Translations under genes and position numbers: made by a program
Shown: in pieces, positions 10,085 through 18,418 of the stretch
Layout: each line of letters opens with the position of its first letter
Position numbering within the stretch: the first letter of the stretch is position 1
Origin: DYEC01 sp034434695
Lineage (GTDB): Bacteria > Chloroflexota > Anaerolineae > Anaerolineales > Anaerolineaceae
Assembly: GCA_034434695.1 (NCBI GenBank)
Contig: DAOTYY010000128.1
Coordinates: forward strand, 1 to 64,000
Direction: 5' to 3'
DNA: 64,000 bases
The notes under the pieces: model-generated
Told to the model about the DNA's origin: nothing
Databases searched by the model: none
Seen by the model: the letters and a program-made list of their open reading frames with translations, nothing else

Positions 10085-10790
10085 AAAAATCTTGATTGTT
10101 GAAGACGAAATGACCCTTCAGGAAACTCTAGCTTACAACCTGAAGAGACAGGGGTATGAAGTAGAGACCGCTGCCGACGGCGCAACCGCTTTGCAAATTG
10201 CACGTCAATCACACCCAGACCTGATTGTACTGGATATTATGCTGCCGGGGATAGACGGATTTGAAGTTTGCCGTCTCTTGCGTCAGGAAATGTCCACCCC
10301 AATTCTTATGTTGACTGCAAAAGACGACGAAATTGACCGTGTTGTTGGTCTTGAAGTTGGGGCGGATGATTATATGACCAAACCTTTCAGTATGCGCGAA
10401 CTTGTTGCGCGCATAAAGGCAATGCTTCGCCGAGTGCGGATGATGCGAGAAGAACTAGGCAAAACTGAAATCATTCCATCCGCTCAAGCGCAAAAACTGA
10501 TCTTTGGTAATCTCGTCATTGACACATATAGGCACGAAGTGCTCTTAGATGGCCAGATATTGTTAGTCAAGCCCAAAGAATATGAATTATTACTGTTTCT
10601 GGCACAACACCGCGGGCAAGTACTCTCACGTGAGCATATCTTGGAGCGTGTTTGGGGGTGGGACTATATTGGTGATAGCCGCACTGTGGATGTACATATT
10701 CGCTGGCTACGCGAAAAAATCGAGAGCGATCCCGCCAACCCCAACCGCATCGTGACTGTTCGCGGTGCGGGTTATCGCTTTGAGGGGTAA
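10077..10790 (+). CDS. phoB: OmpR/PhoB-family response regulator
   Basis: About 237 residues. The receiver domain has the acidic pair EDE at 9-11, phosphoacceptor Asp53 in VLDIMLPG and Lys102 in TKPF. A winged-helix DNA-binding domain follows (about 140-235) with the conserved VLSREHILERVWG and RTVDVHIRWLREKIE stretches. The ATG at 10077 gives the standard MSEKILIVEDE start; a TTG three codons upstream is less likely. With the kinase after it and the pst-phoU genes next, it is read as the phosphate regulator PhoB/PhoP. Its start codon lies inside the glycosyltransferase gene, so it is probably cotranscribed with the glycan genes. Confidence 0.93.
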   Translation: MSEKILIVEDEMTLQETLAYNLKRQGYEVETAADGATALQIARQSHPDLIVLDIMLPGIDGFEVCRLLRQEMSTPILMLTAKDDEIDRVVGLEVGADDYMTKPFSMRELVARIKAMLRRVRMMREELGKTEIIPSAQAQKLIFGNLVIDTYRHEVLLDGQILLVKPKEYELLLFLAQHRGQVLSREHILERVWGWDYIGDSRTVDVHIRWLREKIESDPANPNRIVTVRGAGYRFEG

Positions 10791-10794
10791 AGAC

Positions 10795-12552
10795 TTGAGA
10801 TTCTTCTCTCTGCGCTGGCGAATTATTCTTGTGTATGCGGTTTTACTGCTCATTATCATGGGCGGTTTGAACTTTTATCTGGCGAACTTTGTTCGAAATG
10901 CATATCTGACAATCTATCGCCAGCGCCTAGTTTCTGAGGCGAACCTCCTCACCCAACAAGTTCTTCCTATTATTACTCAGGATTCTTCTTATTCAGGACT
11001 TGATGAGATCATCCATCAAAGCAGTCAAAATGCCTCGATACGCATTACGGTTGTCCTGCCAGATGGTAAAGTAATTGCAGACTCTGATGCGAGTGCATCT
11101 GAAATGGAAAATCATCTTGACCGTCCTGAAGTGCAACAAGCTTTGGAGGGAAAAATTGGAAGTTCCATCCGTCACAGCTCAACCATTTTCAGCGACTTGC
11201 TCTATGTGGCTTTACCGGTCTATCAACATGATCAAATAGCATTTGTACTGCGGCTGGCAATTCCATTGAATGAGTTGGAATCAGGGATTGCCCCAATCTC
11301 TCAAGGTATCCTCGCTGCGACAATCCTGGCTACTATAGTCGCAATCATCTTATCTTCCGTCCTAACTAGTTACTTAATCGCCCCAATCAATCAACTAGCA
11401 CAAAATCTTCGGCTCTCACTAAAGAACATAATTGAACCTACGAAATCCTCGCAATGGTTGAATGAAGTAGATGAGCTAAAGCTAGCTTTTGATGAGTTGA
11501 TAGGACAAATTAACCAACAGATTCAGGAACTGATGATTGAACGAGGAACACTATCAGCCGTTCTTGGTCAAATGGCAGATGGCGTGCTCATTGTAAACGA
11601 GGAGGGTGTAGTTGAGCTGATTAACCCCGCGGCAATCAGTATGTTTAAGGTTGAAAATCCAGAACCTGTGATGTATTCATTGGCTGAGATTGTGCGCCAC
11701 CATGAAATTATTGAAGCATGGAAAAAATCGCGTACCAGCCAAATTCAACAGACTTTAACACTGGAAACAACTCCAGAACGATTATTTATCCAAGTCATTG
11801 TTCTCCCATTAAAAGAGAACCTTCGCGGTAAAACGCTGCTAATCTGCCAAGACTTAACCCGCATCCACCGCTTGGAAACTATTCGGCAGGACTTTGTAAG
11901 CAATGTGTCACATGAGTTACGCACACCACTAGCATCCCTCAAAGCCATCACGGAAACGCTTCTTGAAGGAGCTCTAGACGATCCTCCAGCAGCGCGACGT
12001 TTCCTAACGCGCATGGAAGATGAGATTGATAACCTCGTTCAAATGGTTCGTGAATTGCTTGAACTCTCACGCATCGAAACAGGGCGAATTCCACTCAATT
12101 TTCAACCTGTTTCGCCATGTGAACTGATTCAGCCCGTCATTGAGCGGATGCGGATTCAGGCAGAACGAGCAGGGTTGAGTCTTGTTTCTGAATGTCCTGC
12201 AAACCTTCCTGATGTCAAAGCCGATGCTGAACGGATTGAGCAAGTACTCGTCAACCTAGTTCATAACGCCATAAAGTTTACCTTGCCTGGGGGGAAGATC
12301 ATGGTGTCAGCGTATCCTTCTAAAAATGAGGTGGTATTTTGGGTGCGTGACACCGGTGTAGGCATTCCGCCCGAAGACTTGCAACGCATCTTTGAGCGTT
12401 TTTACAAAGCAGATCGTGCCCGCTCAGGTGGCGGTACGGGGTTAGGGCTTTCTATTGCCCGCCATACAATTGAAGCTCATGGGGGAAAAATCTGGGCTGA
12501 AAGCACACCGGGTGCCGGCAGCACCTTCTATTTCTCCATCCCATTAGCATAA
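10795..12552 (+). CDS. phoR: PhoR-like sensor histidine kinase
   Basis: About 585 residues from a TTG at 10795, chosen because GAGGGG (10783-10787 region, inside the phoB end) stands just upstream; an in-frame GTG at 10765 would overlap phoB. Order: membrane helix (about 8-30), extracytoplasmic sensor (30-170), second helix (170-195), HAMP, PAS domain (about 250-350), HisKA with phosphoacceptor His373 in NVSHELRTPLAS, then HATPase with N box (NLVHNAIKF), DTGVGIPPED and GGTGLGLSIA. This is the PhoR architecture. The position between phoB and pstS supports phosphate-starvation signalling. In known systems PhoU and PstB restrain it when phosphate is plentiful. Confidence 0.92.
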   Translation: MRFFSLRWRIILVYAVLLLIIMGGLNFYLANFVRNAYLTIYRQRLVSEANLLTQQVLPIITQDSSYSGLDEIIHQSSQNASIRITVVLPDGKVIADSDASASEMENHLDRPEVQQALEGKIGSSIRHSSTIFSDLLYVALPVYQHDQIAFVLRLAIPLNELESGIAPISQGILAATILATIVAIILSSVLTSYLIAPINQLAQNLRLSLKNIIEPTKSSQWLNEVDELKLAFDELIGQINQQIQELMIERGTLSAVLGQMADGVLIVNEEGVVELINPAAISMFKVENPEPVMYSLAEIVRHHEIIEAWKKSRTSQIQQTLTLETTPERLFIQVIVLPLKENLRGKTLLICQDLTRIHRLETIRQDFVSNVSHELRTPLASLKAITETLLEGALDDPPAARRFLTRMEDEIDNLVQMVRELLELSRIETGRIPLNFQPVSPCELIQPVIERMRIQAERAGLSLVSECPANLPDVKADAERIEQVLVNLVHNAIKFTLPGGKIMVSAYPSKNEVVFWVRDTGVGIPPEDLQRIFERFYKADRARSGGGTGLGLSIARHTIEAHGGKIWAESTPGAGSTFYFSIPLA

Positions 12553-12598
12553 GTTCCCAAGCTAATAAAAACAAATCGAACTGGTCAAACTCCAGACT

Positions 12599-12663
12599 TT
12601 AACTGGATGTTTGCATATTGTTAACATTACAATCGGCTGGCGTTAAACCCTCAAAGGTAAGAT
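12599..12663 (+). promoter_or_regulatory. Candidate Pho boxes and -10 of the pst operon
   Basis: Three similar hexamers stand exactly 22 bp apart: TTAACT at 12599, TTAACA at 12621 and TTAAAC at 12643. A -10-like TAAGAT lies at 12658-12663, 9 bases beyond the last. PhoB/PhoP boxes in other bacteria are direct repeats of about 11-bp period replacing the -35 region at about this distance from the -10. The region lies between phoR and pstS, where such a site is expected. Binding by this PhoB is an inference. Confidence 0.6.
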
Positions 12664-12702
12664 TGTCGTGTTAGTAATCCAACACAACAAGGAGTATAGA
12701 GT

Positions 12703-13800
12703 ATGAGACGCATCACAAATATTATCATCACACTTGTTTTATTCAGTCTGGTTCTTGTTGCCTGTCAGCCGGCAGCAACACCAACCCAAGCACCGGCAGA
12801 ACCGACCAAAGCACCGGTAGAACCGACCAAAGCGGCAGAACCAACCAAAGCGGCAACAGAACCCACGCTAGAGCCGACCATTTCTCCAAATGAAAGAATG
12901 GTTGATGGTCTTCTCCCGGATGTTGATCCGGCTGAGGTAAGCGGCTCGATATACGCTGCGGGCAGCTCAACAGTCTATCCACTCTCAGAAGCCATTGCCG
13001 AGAATTTCAAGACCGACGGGTTCAAGGGAGAAATTAAAATTGACAGCATCGGCAGCGGCGCAGGGTTTGAACGTTTCTGCAAGAGCGGCGAAACCGACAT
13101 CTCCAACGCCAGCCGTCCCATCAAGAGCAGTGAAATCGAAAACTGCAAAGCCATCGGACGCACCCCAGTCGAGTTCCGCGTCGGCACAGATGCCCTCGCT
13201 GTCGTCGTCAGCAGCCAGAACACTTTCGTCACCGATGTTACCCTAGAAGAACTGGGGATGATCTTCGGCGATAAAGCCAAGAAGTGGTCAGATATCCGCC
13301 CCGATTGGCCTAAAGAGGACATCCTTCGCTTCACCCCCGGCACCGACTCCGGCACCTTCGATTTCTTCGTCGAAGAAGTCATCCAGAAGCCTAACAAAAT
13401 CGAGAAACTCGACGACGCTAAGAAAATCGTCCTGGCAGCTTCTAACCTCCAACTCTCCGAAGACGACAACGTCCTAGTACAGGGCGTGGAGGGCAGCCCG
13501 TACGCTATCGGTTACTTCGGCTTCGCCTATTACAAAAACGAAGCTAAAAACCTCAAAGCCGTCTCTATCAACGGCGTCGAACCCAATGAGCAAACTGCAG
13601 AAAGCGGTAAATACCCCCTCGCCCGCCCGCTGTTCATCTACTCCGATCCTAAAATCATGAAGGAGAAACCCCAAGTAGCCGCCTTCATCAACTACTACCT
13701 GACTACCGTCAATGACGTCATCCTCGATGTCGGCTACTTCCCAGCTTCTGAAAAAGCGTTGGAAAAATCCAGGCTGGCATGGCTGGAAGCAATGAAATAA
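12703..13800 (+). CDS. pstS: Phosphate ABC transporter substrate-binding lipoprotein PstS
   Basis: 365 residues. A lipoprotein signal peptide ends at Cys21 (LVAC), followed by a low-complexity Pro/Thr/Ala/Glu linker with repeated PTKA units up to about residue 60. The binding domain starts with AAGSSTVYPLSEAIAE and includes SIGSGAGFERFC, SNASRPIK and TPGTDSGTFDFF, the residues that surround phosphate in this family. AAGGAG stands upstream of the ATG. It delivers phosphate to PstCA at the cell surface and is first in the pst operon. A perfect hairpin follows it at 13822-13850. Confidence 0.96.
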   Translation: MRRITNIIITLVLFSLVLVACQPAATPTQAPAEPTKAPVEPTKAAEPTKAATEPTLEPTISPNERMVDGLLPDVDPAEVSGSIYAAGSSTVYPLSEAIAENFKTDGFKGEIKIDSIGSGAGFERFCKSGETDISNASRPIKSSEIENCKAIGRTPVEFRVGTDALAVVVSSQNTFVTDVTLEELGMIFGDKAKKWSDIRPDWPKEDILRFTPGTDSGTFDFFVEEVIQKPNKIEKLDDAKKIVLAASNLQLSEDDNVLVQGVEGSPYAIGYFGFAYYKNEAKNLKAVSINGVEPNEQTAESGKYPLARPLFIYSDPKIMKEKPQVAAFINYYLTTVNDVILDVGYFPASEKALEKSRLAWLEAMK

Positions 13801-13821
13801 AGTCACCATTATTGAAACTTT

Positions 13822-13850
13822 GGCTGGTTCTCCATTCAGGAGAACCAGCC
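13822..13850 (+). promoter_or_regulatory. Perfect 12-bp hairpin between pstS and pstC
   Basis: GGCTGGTTCTCC (13822-13833) pairs perfectly with GGAGAACCAGCC (13839-13850) across a 5-base loop. There is no run of T after it, so it is more likely a 3' stabiliser or partial attenuator that keeps pstS mRNA more abundant than the downstream genes than a full terminator. Binding-protein genes in other ABC operons often carry such a structure. Confidence 0.7.
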
Positions 13851-13890
13851 AACTTGTCTAAAAGCTGGAATCTTGAGTCGAGTGTAAATT

Positions 13891-14862
13891 ATGGAAAGTC
13901 GTCTACTAGAGTCTCAAACAACAAGAATAGCTGGTGAGGATCATCTAGCAAATGGTATCAGCACCAAGTTATTAAGACGTCCGCGCGTTGGGGAAACAAT
14001 CATTCAATCTATTCTTCTCATTTTCGGAGCTATCTCAATCTTAACTACGCTGGGAATCGTTTATGAATTAGGTAAAGAGTCTTTGCTATTCTTTGGCAGA
14101 GAAGAAGTCAGTCTGATAGAGTTTCTCACTAAAACCACCTGGCAACCGGTAGCAGGCGAATTTGGCGTCTTACCGCTTGTCAACGCAACGTTGATGACCA
14201 GCTTCTTTGCCATGCTGGTCGCCCTTCCGCTTGGATTAAGTGCTGCAATCTACTTGAGCGAGTACGCTTCGCCACGCGCACGCAGCATTCTAAAACCCAT
14301 TCTTGAAATTCTCGCCGGAGTCCCAACTGTAGTTTACGGTTATTTTGCCCTGACGTTTATGACGCCTTTGTTGAGAAGCATATTTGGAGCAGATACAGTG
14401 CAAATTTACAATACGATGTCAGCTGGTCTGGTAATGGGTATTATGATCCTGCCATTGGTCAGCTCGATGAGTGAAGATGCGCTGAATGCTGTCCCATACT
14501 CACTGCGCGAGGCAGCGTATGGGTTAGGAGCTACCCGCCTCGAAACAGCTATCAAGGTTGTTGTACCAGCAGCGTTTTCGGGCATCGTCGCCGCATTTAT
14601 CATTGGCATGTCCCGTGCGGTAGGAGAAACAATGATTGTGGCAATAGCGGCTGGTTCTGGACCAGCGTTCACATTTAACCCCTTCCGGTCTGCCGAAACA
14701 ATGACAGGCTATATCGCCCGCATCAGCGGAGGCGATTTGGCTTATGACACACCCGATTACAACAGTATTTTTGCAATTGGTTTGCTGCTGTTCTCGATCA
14801 CCTTGGTCCTAAACATGCTTAGCCGCAGAGCAGCAACGCACTTTCGCGAGGTGTACGAATGA
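13891..14862 (+). CDS. pstC: Phosphate ABC transporter permease PstC
   Basis: 323 residues, normal for PstC. After a hydrophilic N-terminus of about 38 residues come six membrane helices. The inner-membrane permease (EAA) motif is seen as SLREAAYGLGATRLETAIKVVVPAAFSGIVAA near 205-236. It forms the phosphate channel with PstA. The stop overlaps the pstA start (ATGA at 14859-14862), so the two are translated together. Confidence 0.95.
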   Translation: MESRLLESQTTRIAGEDHLANGISTKLLRRPRVGETIIQSILLIFGAISILTTLGIVYELGKESLLFFGREEVSLIEFLTKTTWQPVAGEFGVLPLVNATLMTSFFAMLVALPLGLSAAIYLSEYASPRARSILKPILEILAGVPTVVYGYFALTFMTPLLRSIFGADTVQIYNTMSAGLVMGIMILPLVSSMSEDALNAVPYSLREAAYGLGATRLETAIKVVVPAAFSGIVAAFIIGMSRAVGETMIVAIAAGSGPAFTFNPFRSAETMTGYIARISGGDLAYDTPDYNSIFAIGLLLFSITLVLNMLSRRAATHFREVYE

Positions 14863-16094
14863 GATCCATTTTCTCTCTAGCAGACAAAAACGAAAAAACA
14901 AATCTTGTCAAGCGGTACAGGGTTGGGAAAGTATGGCATGCAGTTTTTTTCCTTTCCACAGCCATTGGTTTAGTTGCGCTGGTAACCTTGTTATTAAGCA
15001 TTGTTAATCAGTCGTTTGGACTAATGGCCGTCGAATACAAAGTTGACCCTGCCACGCTGGCAAATCGTCCATTAGAGGAATTAAGCGATACGGAACTGAT
15101 TGACATCCTAAAATCAAATGTTTCAAAAATACGGCTGCGCACACTTGAAAAAGAAAAACCTCTCGAGCAGCGTTTGCATGATGAGTTGCTTGAATTGGTT
15201 AACGCGCAAGTCGTAGGTCAAAGAATTGTTAACACATGGAATCTATATGACTCAATTTTTCGGCGCTCTGAAATCGAGGCAGAAGCTGCAAAAGACTACC
15301 CTAACGCTCGTCTTGAGTTTCGCGCATGGTTAAACTGGCAATTTTTGAAGAATACGATGTCCAGTCAGGCCCAGTTTGCTGGTATTCGAACCGCACTCCT
15401 TGGTTCACTGAACTTGATCCTGTACACTATTTTATTTGCTTTACCCATCGGCATTGGTGCAGCAATTTATCTGGAAGAATACGCACGTAAAGACCTATGG
15501 TTCAACCGCGTTATTCAAACCAATATTGACAACCTTGCAGGTGTTCCCTCAATTGTATATGGAATACTGGGTTTGGCAATCTTTGTGCGAGCGCTTCAAC
15601 CGTTAACAAGCGGAGCATTGTTTGGAACGCCAGCAGAAAATGGACGCACGATTCTATCTGCAGGTTTAACGATGGCATTACTTGTATTGCCTATCATTAT
15701 CATAAATGCTCAGGAAGCCATACGAGCCGTTCCGGATACACTTCGTCAGGCAAGTTATGGGCTTGGAGCTACTAAATGGCAAACTATTTGGTCACACGTC
15801 CTGCCTTATGCCTTGCCCGGTATCCTGACCGGCACCATTCTTGCAATCTCGCGCGCGATTGGAGAGACAGCTCCCTTGATTCTGGTGGGGGCCTCGACAT
15901 ATATCACTACCGATCCAAGCGGTCCATTCTCCCACTTTACAGCATTGCCCATTCAAATATACAATTGGACTACTCGAGCTCAAGGAGAATTTCGGAGTAT
16001 TGCAGCGGCTGCAATTATCGTTCTTATGACAACCTTGCTCATGATCAATGCATCAGCAATTTTGTTGAGAAACCGGTATAGTAAAAAAATATGA
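14859..16094 (+). CDS. pstA: Phosphate ABC transporter permease PstA with a large extra loop
   Basis: 411 residues, compared with about 280-300 for ordinary PstA. The first membrane helix (about 28-52) is followed by roughly 100 polar residues (55-160) rich in Glu, Leu and Arg, before the standard permease core starts at FAGIRTALLGSLNLILYTILF. The core keeps the EAA motif TLRQASYGLGATKWQTIWSHVLPYALPGI, quoted here only as a family landmark around residue 290-320. The inserted segment should face outside the membrane, near the PstS docking side, by topology inference. ATGA overlaps link it to both pstC and pstB. Confidence 0.92.
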   Translation: MRSIFSLADKNEKTNLVKRYRVGKVWHAVFFLSTAIGLVALVTLLLSIVNQSFGLMAVEYKVDPATLANRPLEELSDTELIDILKSNVSKIRLRTLEKEKPLEQRLHDELLELVNAQVVGQRIVNTWNLYDSIFRRSEIEAEAAKDYPNARLEFRAWLNWQFLKNTMSSQAQFAGIRTALLGSLNLILYTILFALPIGIGAAIYLEEYARKDLWFNRVIQTNIDNLAGVPSIVYGILGLAIFVRALQPLTSGALFGTPAENGRTILSAGLTMALLVLPIIIINAQEAIRAVPDTLRQASYGLGATKWQTIWSHVLPYALPGILTGTILAISRAIGETAPLILVGASTYITTDPSGPFSHFTALPIQIYNWTTRAQGEFRSIAAAAIIVLMTTLLMINASAILLRNRYSKKI

Positions 16095-16879
16095 ACACTG
16101 ATACTCTTTCCCAAAACGACTATGCAATAGAAACTCATGCTCTTAATATCTATTACGGTAACTTTCTTGCCGTTAAGAATGTAAACTTAAGAATCCCGCC
16201 CAAAAAGATTACGGCGATCATTGGACCCTCTGGATGTGGCAAAAGCACCGTTCTTCGCGCTTTTAACCGCATGAACGATCTAATACCCTCTGCCCGCCAA
16301 GAAGGAAAAGTGCTTTTTCACGGAAAAAACATATACGATCCCGATGTTGACCCAGTTCAAGTACGCCGTATGATCGGCATGGTTTTCCAGAAGCCCAACC
16401 CTTTTCCAAAGAGTATTTACGAAAACGTTGCGTGGGGAGCTCGCATTAATGGCTTTTCTGGCAACACAGACGAACTGGTCGAACAGACTTTGAGACAAGC
16501 CGCCTTATGGGATGAAGTTAAGGACAACCTCCACAAAAGTGCACTGGCACTTTCAGGTGGACAACAACAAAGGCTCTGCATTGCCCGGGCTCTGGCTGTC
16601 AAACCTGAAATTATCCTTATGGACGAGCCTTGTTCGGCACTGGATCCAATCGCCACGCTTAAGATTGAGGACCTGATGCGCGAGCTATCCTCTCGATATA
16701 CAATCATTATTGTCACCCATAACATGCAACAAGCCGCTCGCGCCTCCGACCTCACCGCATTTTTTACCATGGATGAAGATCGGGCAGGGGTAATGGTAGA
16801 ATTTGGATTAACCAGCCAGATATTTACGCGGCCTAAAAACAAACAAACGGAAGATTACATTACGGGACGTTTTGGTTAA
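16091..16879 (+). CDS. pstB: Phosphate ABC transporter ATP-binding protein PstB
   Basis: 262 residues, the usual length. It contains Walker A GPSGCGKST, the Q-loop segment MVFQKPNPFPKSIYENV, the signature LSGGQQQR, Walker B EIILMDEPCSALDP and the switch histidine in IIVTHNMQQA. It powers phosphate import through PstCA and takes part in signalling to PhoR through PhoU. Its start overlaps the pstA stop. Confidence 0.97.
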   Translation: MNTDTLSQNDYAIETHALNIYYGNFLAVKNVNLRIPPKKITAIIGPSGCGKSTVLRAFNRMNDLIPSARQEGKVLFHGKNIYDPDVDPVQVRRMIGMVFQKPNPFPKSIYENVAWGARINGFSGNTDELVEQTLRQAALWDEVKDNLHKSALALSGGQQQRLCIARALAVKPEIILMDEPCSALDPIATLKIEDLMRELSSRYTIIIVTHNMQQAARASDLTAFFTMDEDRAGVMVEFGLTSQIFTRPKNKQTEDYITGRFG

Positions 16880-16905
16880 ACTAACCCAAAAGTGAAGAGG
16901 TCATA

Positions 16906-17580
16906 ATGACAAGAGAATCTCTTGATCGCCAAATACGGCAAATTGAGGATGAGGTTTTACTATTGGGAAGCATGGTCGAACAGTCCGTATTAACTGCGGT
17001 TGATTCCCTGAAACATCGGGATATTGATACTGCTCACCAGGTCATAGAGGATGATCAATATATTAACGACAAGCGATATGCTATTGAAAATGCCGTCCTG
17101 ATCCTGATTGCCACTCAGCAGCCAATTGCCCACGACCTACGTCTTCTGGCAGCAATGCTCGAGGTCAGCACTGAGCTTGAGCGTATAGGAGACTATGCGA
17201 AAGGGATTGCTAAAGTGACCATCATGCTCGGCGACTCAAACATTCCTATCCCGATTCGCGAAATTAATCACATGGCACAAATTGGGATCAGTATGTTGCA
17301 TCGCGCCTTGGGCGCTTTTATTGCAGAAAATCCAAATCAGGCTTCTGCAATTCCACAAGAAGATGATGAAGTGGATCAGCTATACAATAAAGTGTATAGG
17401 ATGCTGATTGATATGATGATTGCCGACCCCTCAACAATTGACCATGCAAGCCTTTTGCTTTGGGTTGCCCACAACCTAGAACGTTTGGCTGACCGCGTAA
17501 CGAACATCTGCGAACGGACCGTCTTTATCGCCACAGGTGAGTTACTTGAAATGGATACATCCGACGACGAGTCGGTATAA
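16906..17580 (+). CDS. phoU: Phosphate signalling protein PhoU
   Basis: 224 residues with two PhoU three-helix repeats, each with the metal-binding pattern: ATQQPIAHDLRLLAAMLEVSTELERIGDYAKGIAK in the first repeat (landmark around residues 65-100) and HNLERLADRVTNICER in the second. PhoU dampens PhoR when phosphate is sufficient and regulates Pst transport. AAGTGAAGAGG lies just before the ATG. It ends the classical pst operon; 88 bp separate it from the kinase-like genes. Confidence 0.96.
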   Translation: MTRESLDRQIRQIEDEVLLLGSMVEQSVLTAVDSLKHRDIDTAHQVIEDDQYINDKRYAIENAVLILIATQQPIAHDLRLLAAMLEVSTELERIGDYAKGIAKVTIMLGDSNIPIPIREINHMAQIGISMLHRALGAFIAENPNQASAIPQEDDEVDQLYNKVYRMLIDMMIADPSTIDHASLLLWVAHNLERLADRVTNICERTVFIATGELLEMDTSDDESV

Positions 17581-17635
17581 GCTATCGGGATCTTAATAAC
17601 TCGTTCCGCAAAAGTGTATAAATCGGACATGAAAA

Positions 17636-17644
17636 TGCTATAAT
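17636..17644 (+). promoter_or_regulatory. Extended -10 promoter candidate before the kinase-CHAD-HD module
   Basis: TGC followed by a perfect TATAAT (17639-17644) forms an extended -10 element; no good -35 is visible, as is usual for this class. It lies about 25 bases before the first kinase-like start. The module may therefore be transcribed on its own as well as by read-through from phoU. Confidence 0.5.
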
Positions 17645-17668
17645 CAAAATAAACTTACAGCAGAGAGA

Positions 17669-18418
17669 TTGTCCGTGTTAAGAAAAAATGAATACAAAGG
17701 CAAATTAATCGTTGTGGAAGGGATTGACGGCAGCGGCAAATCCACCCAGATTGATCTCCTGCACAAATGGCTACAATCCCAAAGAAACGTCGTGTATTTC
17801 ACTGAGTGGAATTCGTCCAGCTTGGTAAAAAGTACAACCAAGCTTGCTAAACAGGAACGAATGTTCACACCTACAACCTTCAGCCTATTACAGGCTACTG
17901 ATTTTGCCGATCGCTGGGAGAACTATATTTTCCCAATGCTAAAAGCCGGGGCTGTTGTACTGGCAGACCGATATGCGTTTACGGCTTTCGCGCGTGATGT
18001 AGCCCGCGGTGTTGATCCCAAGTGGGTTCGCAACTTGTATTCTTTTGCAGTCCAGCCCGACCTCGCTTTCTATTTCAGGGTACCGTTAGATATTGCAGTA
18101 GAGCGCATCATAGCAAGCCGAGCACGATTAAAATACTACGAAGCCGGAATGGATTTAAATCTTTCAGATAATAAAGTCACCAGTTTCCGATTATTTCAGC
18201 AGAGGATCATTAGCGAATATGAAGCAATGATCAGTGAATTCGGTCTTACAGTAATTGATGGAACACTGCCCGTCAAACAGCAGCAAAAAACCATGCGCCA
18301 ACATGTAAAATCCGTTCTTGAAAATTGGGAGGGTTTGCCAAATCCTGTTGTGCACCCCCAAAAACGATCTTCTCATAATTCTTCCGAAATTACCGAAAAA
18401 AAGGCTGGTGAAATATGA
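17669..18418 (+). CDS. Thymidylate-kinase-like P-loop kinase, first of a tandem pair
   Basis: 249 residues. The fold is TMK-like: Walker A GIDGSGKST with Lys24 intact, a DRY motif at 100-102 and a Lid-like Arg region near 147-152. The motifs that define real dTMP kinases are altered. The REPGGT loop reads TEWNSSS, and the base-contacting SxxAYQ segment after DRY reads TAFARDVARG. The substrate is therefore probably not dTMP, although automatic annotation would call it tmk. The start may be TTG 17669 or GTG 17675. Its stop overlaps the second kinase gene by 4 bp. PPK2 polyphosphate kinases belong to the same P-loop kinase group, which fits the CHAD and HD neighbours, but this is inference. Confidence 0.75.
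   Translation: MSVLRKNEYKGKLIVVEGIDGSGKSTQIDLLHKWLQSQRNVVYFTEWNSSSLVKSTTKLAKQERMFTPTTFSLLQATDFADRWENYIFPMLKAGAVVLADRYAFTAFARDVARGVDPKWVRNLYSFAVQPDLAFYFRVPLDIAVERIIASRARLKYYEAGMDLNLSDNKVTSFRLFQQRIISEYEAMISEFGLTVIDGTLPVKQQQKTMRQHVKSVLENWEGLPNPVVHPQKRSSHNSSEITEKKAGEI

Noticed and set aside
12975..13469. A 164-codon frame antisense to pstS
   Set aside because: It lies wholly within the well-conserved pstS gene and arises from codon bias on the other strand.
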